Source: Holothuria scabra
Taxonomy: Eukaryota > Echinodermata > Holothuroidea > Aspidochirotida > Holothuriidae
Reading direction: 5' to 3'
Length of the DNA: 64,000 bases
Assembly: GCA_037179385.1 (NCBI GenBank)
Contig: CM074188.1
Coordinates: 23,329,318 to 23,393,317 of the forward strand
Shown here: one piece after another, positions 47,901 to 59,900 of the stretch
Layout: the number at the start of each line of letters is the position of its first letter
How positions within the stretch are numbered: position 1 is the first letter of the stretch
Translations under genes and position numbers: made by a program
The notes under the pieces: model-generated
What the model was told of the DNA's origin: nothing
What the model saw: the letters and a program-made list of their open reading frames with translations, nothing else
Database searches by the model: none

Positions 47901-50900
47901 GCAAAGGTTAGTAAATTTCGGTTTCTTTCCAACCAGAGACGGGGATGATTTTAAGCCAACACTCACAAAGATTGAATCATAATCGGACCCCTGTAGAGTG
48001 ACCGACCCTGGTTGTGAGACATTTCAGCAAAATGCCCTGACTTCAATTGGCTTTAGGGAGTGAACTTTCCTGAGTAAAATCTGTTGGAATTATAGTTATA
48101 TCTTTTATGGTTCTCAAGATATACCTCCTCAAAGTTTGAATGTTTTTTAAACAACTTGTTGGTTATTCAAAGTTAATGATGTGGAGCATTGTACAGTGTT
48201 GACATTTCTTCTGTTAAACCTGTATTAATATCTCTTAACTGCTCATTAGAGAGATTATGGTTCCATTTTTCATGCTGATGATTTTCCCCAACACAACTTT
48301 AACTTCCAAAATAAAACCCTTGGGACAAAGTAATCTTACAACTGTCCTTGAAATGAAGGTTGTATAAACAAAGAATAACATTAGCTATATGGCATGTCCC
48401 TCTTATGACATCATAAAATTTGCATATTGAGCTCATGTTTATCAGTGATGAACTTGAAGTGCAATCAGAAATTGCCCTGTAAAATGGTCAACCAAGTTTT
48501 GATGGATTTTGATGTCAATTGTGGCCATTTTCTTGACTTTCAAAGCTCTTTCCATCGGACACCCAGTTTTGTCATTTTCATGTCACAAAACTTTAAGACA
48601 TCATGTCAAAAAACAGGCTGCAGTCCAAATAGCAATTACAAAGGATTGTGGGATAGAGTTTTGGTGTTTGTCATTTTTGTCAACGGCATGTTACTGGGGT
48701 GAAAATTGACACACACCAAAACTCTATCCCACAATTCATTGTAATTGCTACTTGGAATTAGGTCTATGCTTTATTACAATGCTCAATCATGCTATTGAAA
48801 TGTTTGTAGCAACAAATCATGGTTGAGGAAGCTGCAGCCTACAGTTTGACATGGTGGCTTAGTACAGTGGTAGGGTCAAATTTCAAAAAGTAAGAATTTT
48901 AACTTCCCCTAATTTGACACATTGATTTATCATTCATACGACAGCATTTTCTTAAATATCAGTTAAATACCGTAAGAACACAGTTGTGGCTTCATATGTT
49001 ATGGCCGAATTGGCTTTTTTTCGGTCTGATCAGTTAGTAGGTGGGCATTTTTAATGAGGTGTTTGAATTTAGAACCTGTTCCAATTTGAATCAACCACTA
49101 TATAAGATTTCACACCCACGTTGTTATGCCACGGTGTAGGTTCAGATCAAAGCAAAATGATGAATAACTCATTAACAAGACCCTTTGTTCTGCTCTGATT
49201 TGCATTAAATGCAGGGATTTCACCAGAAACTCAAAAGGGGGGGGGGGAGGATTTATTGCTGCAAACCCCAATTAATCCTGCCATTGGCCAAAGTTACAGG
49301 TGGGTTACAGGGGTCCTACAAGGCTCCTGTAAGATGCAACCTCCTTCTTCTGTGAAAGGGTAGGGAAACAAGTCCCCTTTACCCCTGATGAAACCCTGAG
49401 TTGTTTATCCTCACCTCACCAATACCATCAGCATCAGGGTCCATTATCTTGGTCTGACCTCCCCAGATGGTCTTGCCGACACTGCTAAGCCGGAAATCAT
49501 CTGGTAAATTCAAAGTGTGAGGACCTGCGGAAGGAAATTTGCCAATATGTCAGAAATCTACTTTGTGAAACAATTATGATGATATCTGATTTTATATAGT
49601 GTCTTCCCATCAATGACTCTGTGTTCAAGGTGTGTCACACGAATATTATCCTGTATAGCAGTAACCCATGCGTAAGGACAACCACCTCTACTAGAGGGGC
49701 TGCAGCTAAATCCGTGCCAAGTTGATGCAAATTAGTACCTTACAGGTTACGGCGCCCATTTAACTCCTGGATGGCGAGAGATAGAAGCAACTCAGATAAA
49801 GCATCTTGCCCAAGGAAAAACATAATAAATCCAGCAGAACTAAGAGCCAGCAATCCATAAAATGCTAGAATAACACCTTAGTCAATAATCCACCTGTATC
49901 TCTACTTTGTTTCAGACATAAGCTTAAGGTGTGTCTCTCCACATTGTTAAAACAAAAACCAAACCTCTGGCAAAATTTTAAATGATGCTGTCATGTCTGT
50001 GTACAATATGACTATTGTATGTTACAAAGACATTTAAGGACCAAAGCAGTTGCCTAAAACTATTGTAAAACAATTGCCACAAAAACTGAAGATTTTGTCT
50101 TATTTTTCTTCCCAAGTATCTTTTATATTTCAGGACTTAAAAATTGCATTTTCAATTACTACCAATCAGCTGCTCTCCTAAATTTCACAATAAAGTGAAA
50201 AAAGTATTGACACATGACTCATGAGAGCCAATTATGATACAGAACAGACTACTCCACTTATCCAAATTGGGATGATTGCATTTCTCCTTTAAATGATGCA
50301 TAGCTGAAGAGCTTTTGTAAACCTGCACCATATTCTCTTATCATGCAATCCTATGATAACTACGTAAATTCCTAAACCTAACATTGTAACTGTTGAGCAA
50401 GACACTGCATCTTAATTGCCTCTCTTCTTTGTGCAGGTGATGAGGACCTGAAAAAGGGAACTCTTATTTGTGCAGCTGCTGTCACAGACATCATGAACTG
50501 TTCTGTGCTTGGCAAGAGATTATACAAAAGTCTGTACTGTGAAGTTACTGATACAGGGTATGGACTATGAAGTAGGACACAGAAAAACTGAACAATGCAA
50601 GCTGGAAAAAAAGAAATGAACAAGACAGTGGTTTAAAGGTCAAGAGCATCCCCCCCACACACACACACTTATTTTGAAGCAACTACTAAAAATCACAATT
50701 AGTATCTTTCACAATACTTTTAGACTCAATACTGCATATTCAGGGTAAACCAGGCAGTAAATTTTACATTTGAAGGGAAACAATGTCCTCACATGACTCT
50801 ATACAGTCAATCATGGAACACGACTGTCTTCTACACTACTTCAAGTTGGGGTGATTGCTCTTCCCCTTTAACATCAATGTAAACAGCATTCATACCTGTA

Positions 50901-53900
50901 CTTTCACTCATACCATAGACATCATACAGGGGAACATTAAGACCCAAGAAATATTCTTGAATTTCCTTGGCAAGGGGGGCCCCTGTTGAGATGAGCAGGG
51001 TGCATCTATCGAGACCAAGGGTGTTGCGAACCTAAAGAAGAAAAGCAAAAGATTTATTGAGTGAGGTCTTTACAAATCAGAAAAACTGAAATTGATTTCA
51101 TAAACCAGGTATTAAAGAGAGTCAGTTCTCACTCCCAAACTTCTATTTTTGTAGTAGTCTACAGAAATTCTTCATTGGCACAGCTCTTTGATTGACAGCA
51201 AGTTCAAAAAATCTAGAGCTGTGAACTGACATGTAGCTAATATTACACAGCATGTACCATACTGAGAGTGGTTTTAAATACATATTGGGTCTTGTATGTT
51301 AACCCTGAAGCAATAAACTGAGATTGCGTATAAATAAGGATTAGTTTTAGATGGATTTGGGAAGGGTTTAAGCAAGTAGATAAGGAGACTTGGAATTGTT
51401 TGGATGAGTAGTATAAGCCTTTAAAAGGCAGTTTTTACATCGATAATGCTAAAGAGAACACGGAGATGAGAGAAGTCTAATATGGACTATGCATTTCAAC
51501 TTCGCATCAGGTGACTAACTTACTCAACAGTTTGAATTGAATTGGTTCTCTTTTAAAAGATTATTTCAGATGGGAAAATGAAGATTGCTCCTAGATGACA
51601 ATAAAAACCCACATTACTTTGACCATGGAACTAGTACAGATGGAGTTATAAAAGCACCCAGTGCAATCCAATTTTATCAGACAATATTGCTGTGATTATT
51701 CTAATCTTTTTTGTGGGAAGTTTTTCTGTTTAACATGTCCTTTGGTTAATCTTTTAAGTTTGTTTGAACTAGCCTCCCTAATAGAGTATAATCCTTTGAT
51801 AGAACTGTAATTGTCAAACAAAGACTTGATAGTTACAATGGTTTAATTGTGTTCAAGGTTGCTAAGAAGGAAAGATATTTTCAGTCTCCTTGTTTTAACA
51901 ACTCTAAATTGATCTTAATTGATCAAATTCCTTTATTAATTTAATTACTTCCATTAATTAGGAGCATTCTTTCCAACTGTAAGAGAAAGTCTAACTCTTG
52001 CATATGAACTTTGAAACAATTCTGTATTGTTCCCAAAGTAGTGAAACACATACCCGTGTTGGCTAAGTTAATTAAAGCTGTAATAAACCCTTAAAAGAAC
52101 TGTAAACTTACTTCAAACTACAGAAATAAAGTCACTTTTTCCTTTGAAGACTGGCAATGTTATGGAAGTGGCTTGAATCATGCCAAGGACTGTTCAAGGT
52201 CGAACAAATGACAAGGACAGTTATAGTCACTCCTGAATCCTTTTAATGTGGCCTACAGTTTTCAAAAGCTAAACAATCAAGAACATATAGTCCACAAATG
52301 TTGTAGTTGCATAGGAAAGGGAGATGCTATGATTCTATTTATAATAGCTCCATGCTTTGACTAAGACAGGGATTGAACCCAGAACCTCCTGCTTGGCTCA
52401 GCTACAGTGCTCAAAATGATACAATATTTTATCCACCCTGCCACAAAACTGTTACTATGGTACAAAGTCTTTTTCAATGGCAGACTTACAGCTGGGAATC
52501 TGGAGTTCGACTGTCCAGGTCATGCCAGAGATGGGAAAACAGAACCAACTGGTACTGTGGTTGGTGCCAGCAGAAGCAATGGAGTAGGGAAACCAAACAG
52601 TAAGCCACAACTACAAGAAAGGCTGTGGCCAGCCCAACTTGAATGAATTGGTTAGAAACCATAAAATCTCATCTCACTAAATCAACTGTAGACAATGCAA
52701 CAGGCTGTTCCCACATAGCATGAGTCCAAATAATGGGCCATGGGCCCAATAAAACTAGAAATTTGTTCAGGCCCATAACTTTTACAGGTTAGGGGCCTGA
52801 TTGGCTCATAAATAATTCAAATCTACTTGCACAGTCTGTACATGAATCTCTTCATGCACTGCACAGCATGTGTGTTTGATATACTGAGAGTCACGTCAGA
52901 GAAACACAAAATTTAGGACAAAGCCCCCAGTGTTAACTTTCTCTGTCATGAAATAATACACTGTCAGTACAATGTTCTGCTGTTAAGTACTGGTCTAGAA
53001 CGTGTGAACAAACTAGTTTTGGTCTAGTTTATAAGTCCCTTTTATTCATTTTCATGAGCCCCATTTTTATCATTTGGCCCACAGATTTCATGAGCTATTG
53101 GCCCAATCTGCCCCTGACGTCTGAAGGCCCATTTCAAACCCTGCATAGTAGACTTTCCATGAGCAAAGTTGGCATGCATGCATATCCTATTCCTGCACGA
53201 ATCAGCTGTCTGTATTTGTGTTAGTGTAACTTGCAACAATACACATTTACCTCAGTGACAGCAAGTTTTTTTTTCTTAGGCTTCATGTACAGCCTATGAG
53301 ACTGTTATACCATAATTTGGGGATTGAAACATCATCGACTGATTCATTGCACTGTTACAAGTGGTGATTAATTAAAGCCTACCCCATATGAAACCCTCAA
53401 AGTGAGAATATTGGTTGACACTTCTGGCCAAGGCCTAACAGCCAGTTAAGTAGAAGTTTTGTACTGTAAGCAACAAAATAATCCTCACTTATATGAGAAT
53501 TAATTGTGAAATAAGCCATACCTTTTTAAATAGCAGTATCTTGGCCAGTGACCAACCCCAAGGCAGGGATTGCCTGTAAGGAGATAAAAGGTTAGTACTA
53601 TTACGTATCAGAGTTACATAAACAAACAATGAGAAAAAAAAGGAGGATACTTGTCAATAATAACCCAATGGAAAATGGACTTATCAATTGTATTGACCTC
53701 CAGACAAGGTCGGTCAATGTTTATTACGAGCCCCAAACATTTCTGTGCACTGACACAGAACTCCTCAGAGAACTGACCCAACATTTCACAGACTTAAATA
53801 CACATTTCCTGTAAAATATGACCCACCTGTGACATACCAGTTAGGTTGCTTTGACTCAACACTTGGAGAACTTGACACACCCCTGTGTCAAAACTCTGAT

Positions 53901-56900
53901 AAACATGATACATATTTGACTCACCATGTCAGGAAGTCAAAGGGTGCTTCTTACAACTGACAAGTGCATAAGTATACAGTCAATGTCTACACATATATTG
54001 GCATACAGTCATTAAATAAGTTCTTACAAAGATCTATGAGGTATGATTTCAACATTTTAGTCCCAGTGTGGCATGATTTGATATCTGCTATTACCCTAAG
54101 TTCAACTTATCTATGGCCAAAGAGATTTAGTAGCTGATTTTTTAATTGCTGTTCACCCATAGACAAACATGTAGCAAGGTTTTCAAATCAAGGGTTATCA
54201 GTTATGCTACAACACCAGTGGTAATCCCTCTACAATGCAGTTTTTAAAGTACTTTACTAAACAATGTAAGACTTCTTATCTTCCTGCTAGGATGGCCAGA
54301 TAAGCACCTAACCTTACATAAGTGACACACATACAAATTAAGCATGGTACAAGTGTCTACCTGCTAAGCTTAGCTTTTTAAATGAGGAAACTTTACCTCT
54401 CAACCCAAAGACATACTAGATCTCTCATAGCCAAGGGCTAGTTCCACCATCCCCTACCTCCCCCTCCCCCCCCCCCACAGTTCAGCATAAGCAATGGGGT
54501 AAGGAAAACAAGCCAATGAGCCACAACTCAAAAAAGAATGTGGCCGCTTTAACTTGAACCAATTGGTTGGAAACTGGGCAGTAAAACTCCATCTAACTTC
54601 TTTTTCAGGACAGTAGAAGAAATCAATTTTTAACCCAGAGCTCTCAATACACCTTACTCAAACAACAATTTGTAGGAAAGATATCACAAAATGCTGACAT
54701 TTTAAGACATACTTCATTGCAGTGTTACATTACCATGAACTGAGATCTTATATTACACACATAATCCTTTTCATTCCTTCTCATACCCTTCCTCCCCTTT
54801 TCCTTCACCCTTTCTCAACATTTTAAGATTTCATTTAATTATCTTTTCTTTTTTTATTTATTTATTGATTTATTATTTCCTATTTATAAGACAATTACTT
54901 CTTTTCCATGAAACAGCCCTGCTACACAATGAGTGTTTGCATTTACGACGACATGTTAGAACTAAACATAACATCTGCTGTAGACAATATTGAATGCAAT
55001 TGAGATAAAATACTGGTCTGCCTTTGTCATTTCTTTTCAAAGTGGTATCTTTTGATGGTACAATTGACGTCAGTGAGGTGATTCTACTTTTGGATTCAGC
55101 ATTAGCTGGTTGAGGGAGGCTATACATACCATAGGGTAGATCAAATCCAACACAAGACGCTTCCTTTTTGGTACATATAGTGTGTGTAGCAACATCTGAA
55201 AATAACGTCTGATCTTGAAGTGTACCATTTGTGTTACGGCTTGACCATTTGCCCAAATTTTACTTTGCCATTGAAGACATTCTCTGCTTTACTGCACCAA
55301 TTATGGATTTCCCTCCAAAGAACGAAAACCGAATTTTCTTACCCATTCATTAATGCTATGTTTCCACGGTAACCAACTCCTTTTGCCCATGCTGCAATTT
55401 TCTTCTTCATACCAGTTACATTGACAGCGGCAGCCCTCATTTGTTCATATATTTTCTCCCATACTCTGGGAACTCCCATAAATCCTGATGGCCGCACCTC
55501 TCTGAGAGTTTCCACAAGCGTGCCCTAGATAATGAAAATTGATTTTATATTAAAGGAGAAATGCATTCACCCGAACTTGAAGTAGTATAGTACACTGTCC
55601 TGTCTTATGATTGGCTCTTGACAGTCATGTGACTGTTTTTTTTTCCTCCTTAAATGTGAAATTTACTAGGAGTTACTGTTTGTTAATGCACTATTGAAGA
55701 CGTAAAATATTATAAAAGTTACTCTGAAGAGAAATAAGAAGAAACTGTGAGATTTAGATGTTGCTTCAAAATAAGGTTGGGGCAACTGATGTTGCTTTTT
55801 CAGAGAATTGACTCACAAAACCTGAAAAGGCAGAGATGATGACGTTATATCCACTAGGGGGCAAGTTCAGTAGAAACGGATCATAGCCAGTTGCTAAGCA
55901 AATTAAGCAATACAAGTTAGTTTACTTTTCTTGTGTCAAAATTCCAGAAAAGTGTCCAGTAGTTTTAAAGCCAGGTAAATGGAAGAAGTAAAGTGAAAAA
56001 TTATTGTTGAACTTTGATCCACTCTTTTAGATTCACCTTTTAAGTTAAGGAAGCAAGTTTAAGTTTGATAATGACAACGACATACTGCAAATAATATCGA
56101 CAGGGAAACACACATATAAATCATATCCTCCTAAAGCCTGTAGTACAAGCAAAGTTCACATCTTTTAAAAACATTCTTGTCGAGAACTAAATGAAAGCAT
56201 TTTATCTGTCATGCATTTCAAATTCCATTCAGGCACCATTCCTTTCCCATAAATTTGTTTTATTAACCATCAGCCAAAGGTAATGAGAGCAACTTTTAGT
56301 CAAGTGTTATGAGAAAACAAAAACAATTTAGGGGATGCTTGGAATCATTGATGAAGTATTTTTACAATTTATCACAGCTCTACTCAAATAGCCACTCTTG
56401 TCTAGAGTAATCAAACACTAAAGAAAATTGAGAGTTGCAATCTAAACATTTTTATTATAAAGTTGTACTTTCAACTAAATTGTTCATTAATATTCAACAA
56501 CAGTAGGCACGGAACTTCAATCATGATAACATCCATTATTGTTTTCAGTTTGCAAACTATACATTGTTGTTTTACAGAGCTCTTTCCTTATAACTGTCAC
56601 GTCACCTGTCAAAAATGTAACCAATTAGTCAGGTTAAGCAAAATGCAATCTACTCCAGTTACAAAAGCAATAACCTGTCTAAAATCAGGAAAAATGCAGC
56701 AGTGGAAGACCCTTATCAAATTAACCATCACTAATTGTGCAACTGAAGCACTGTGTAGGGTCATTTTTATTAATGGAGAGGTTACATTCCCACACTCATC
56801 CTTGCCATTTCTACACAATACCAGCCAACTGACAATTCTGAAAAATCTTTTAGAGGAGATGAGGGGCAGCCGCTTTCAATGATGAAAATTGATCATGTTC

Positions 56901-59900
56901 AGAGGGGACTTGTTCAAAGGAAGGGAGTGAGTCCAACCAATTGATAAAGCATATGCTTATTAAATCCCGGACTACACTGACACAAAGCTATCCAGGCTTC
57001 CCAAACATTCAGATGACAAAATTCCATGACTTTTCCATGACTTTTAAGGACCTTGATTGATATTTTCAGGACAAGTCTGATCCAATGCTTTCATCTTTTC
57101 CCACAAAACAATGCTTGTGAACAATGAGAACATTACAACAATTCCCTCACTTTTCTAGAACAGTAAAGAGAAGTTTATTTTCTCTGACTTTCCAGTCATG
57201 GAAATTCAAATTTCAGTTTTCTTCAACTTTCCAAGACTTCCAGCCAGGACCTGTACGAATACTACCATCACCCTCAAATTTTAAAACACATGCTACATAC
57301 CTTAAGTGCATCTGGCTGTGCAAAGTAAGTAGTACCTGCCAAGGCAATGGGAGCATAGAGGTCCATGACTTGGGCTGCAATGTGACTGAGGGGAAGGTAG
57401 CTGACCACCTTGTGTACACCATACTCCATCCTGGCCATTCTGGATGTACCTATTCCAATCCAGATGACCTGAAAATAAAAATCAAGACAGACATTAAAAA
57501 ATTAGCAATCTTCACTTTTCCAATACTGCAAGGTCAAGCACGCAGGCAAAGGCAAGAGAGAAAAGAAGGGGGTACCTCTTGGAAATGTTTTTCCCCTTCA
57601 CCTAGAAAAGTCCAGTTATCACTTCCTTTGACACAAATCTAAACACTACAATTGAGAGGCCCCCTCCATGAGACTCATTTTGTCCCTGCCCCTCCTTCCC
57701 CCTCCCCCATTTGAAACAGTTACAGCTTTAAACTGATACACAATTTTGCCTCCCTAACATTTTAGACCCCAAAATATAGTTCTAAATATTTTTAGAAAAC
57801 TTAATGATATTTTCAGTGTTTAGTGAGGCTAAAGCCTACTTATCTGAAATTTAAAGTGAACGCTAAGGCTGCTAGCCAATCATTAATTTTATTTTTAATT
57901 AAGTGTCTCTGTATAATATAAGAGGGGTATTTGATGCCTAATAATTATTTCCAAAGCATATTTGGCTCCTGATAAAAATTTTCCCTAAGTATTAACTTAC
58001 TATATGCTAATTCACACACAGAGTATGGTAGGCTATGTACCTCAGCCTACAGTATCTACTGCCTCTCACTATAGGCCTTACAGTGTCAAGTGCACAGGCC
58101 CTACTGTACGTCTGTATGTAATATAGCTTACGATATTGTGACTTAACATGACTGCCTTAGGGTTTCCTGTAGTCCCTGAGGTGTAGGTGAGAGTACAACA
58201 TTGGTTTGGTTTTTGTGCAGCAATAGTTGCATCTACAGTGTCAGTGACTACTGTACCCCTGTAGGTAACTTACGTTATCATGACTTAACATGACTCCCTT
58301 AGGGTTTCCTGTAGTCCCTGAGGTGTAGATGAGAGTACAACATTGGTTTGGTTTTTGTGCGGCAATAATTGCATCTAAAGGTTCATCAGGTTCATTCTTA
58401 CCAATCTCCATCATCTCTGACCACTGTAAGAAAAATCAATTTTAAACATTGTAAAATCGTTCTTAACAAAGAAAATAGGCACTTGGCCCCTATCTTATGA
58501 ACAAAAAGAGCTAAAGGATTACAACTTTCTCATTGTTTCCCTTAGGCTCACCAGTAATTTTCAGGATACTTTTGTACATAAATGCTGCATACGAAGAAAA
58601 AATTACAAAGGTAACGAGCATGATGTGTTGACCTTTTTTGTAACAACATTGTGGGATGATAAACAATTAGCCCAACTGTAACACTAATTAAAAAGGGATG
58701 ATACAAGCTTGAACTCAGTTGAGAGCATTTTCATACTTGAAAACAATAATTAGCCAATCAATAAGACTGTAAAACAAATGTTTTATCTACTTTGTAAAAA
58801 AAAAGTTTGAATAACCATTTTTGTAATTTTTATCTGAATTTATCTCCATTTCTGTGGGATAACGATACCATCTACCGACCCCCAGACACAATAATTGACC
58901 ACATTCTCCTCTACTACTATGACACTAAAAGAAGTGCAAATTATAAATCAAATAAGGTTTTCACCATCCTCTTAAACTTACTGAATACAAATTTTCCTTC
59001 TTTTCTTCTATGATTCCAGAGTATTGAATCACTGCCTTCAGGTGAGGCAAGTTAGGCCAAACTTTCAAGATTTTCTTCAGCTGTGTTGTATTTTCCACCA
59101 CTATGATGTTTGCCTCACAGTTCCCTGCTACATACTCACAAGCCTCGGGAGAGTTTGTTGTGTAGATTCCTGTAGCAAATCCACTGAATGTGGAAGAAAC
59201 AAAACTTGCAATATTTCAATGTTATTTCCAAATTCCAAACTTAGTATGGCTGCTTCTAGTAAATATTATTGGATTAAAGAAACAAAATACCGAAATTTGT
59301 CTAATGCAGCACTTTATTGATTAGGCACGTCTTTCCACAAAGCACTTGCAAACCCTGATAAAATCACTTTTGTGATGTCAACTTTACCACAGGAAATATT
59401 ACATCTAGACAACAACAGCTACATAAATTTTAGAGGATAAAAAGTGACACAAAAGGAAAAAATATGGGTTAAATGAATGAAACAGAAGTTATTGAAATAT
59501 GACAAAAACCATCTGCATGTTTATGTCCCCTAATGTGAAAGACTTAAAAAAAAAGACCTAACTACCATTGTCCTTTGCAGTCAGCATACACAGTGGGGCA
59601 CAGCAAATATGCCAGTGAACTTCAAGTGGAAAATAGACTGTGGCCAGCCAACTTAAGCCACTTTATCAGAAACTGAGTCGTAAAAACCCACTTAACTAAT
59701 AATCCTACCCCTATAGTACCTTTTGCAGCTTGTGATACATTCCATTCAGTATTATTTGAAACCAAAATAGAAAGTGAACATGACATGGTAAAAAAAAAAA
59801 AATTACAATATTCCTAAAAATATCTTTCATTTTTGACTCCACTGTTTAAGTCAAATATTTAACAAAGCCTAGGTCAAATTAATTTATAACAACCTAAAGT

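Noticed and set aside
52369..52391. Box B-like sequence as a tRNA gene
   Set aside because: No cloverleaf could be drawn around it; the surrounding DNA is a repeat family, so a SINE is more likely.
54873..55256. Minus-strand 127-codon frame between ACSBG exons as an extra exon
   Set aside because: The flanking exons (57301-57468, 55343-55524, 53522-53573) already join in frame without it, and its sequence does not resemble acyl-CoA synthetases.
56463..56882. Plus-strand frame of 139 codons
   Set aside because: Antisense to an ACSBG intron, no recognisable domain, and Ser/Thr/Ile-rich as expected of random AT-rich sequence.
57124..57642. Plus-strand frame of 172 codons, among the longest in the window
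   Set aside because: It runs antisense over the ACSBG exon at 57301-57468; the minus-strand reading matches the family.
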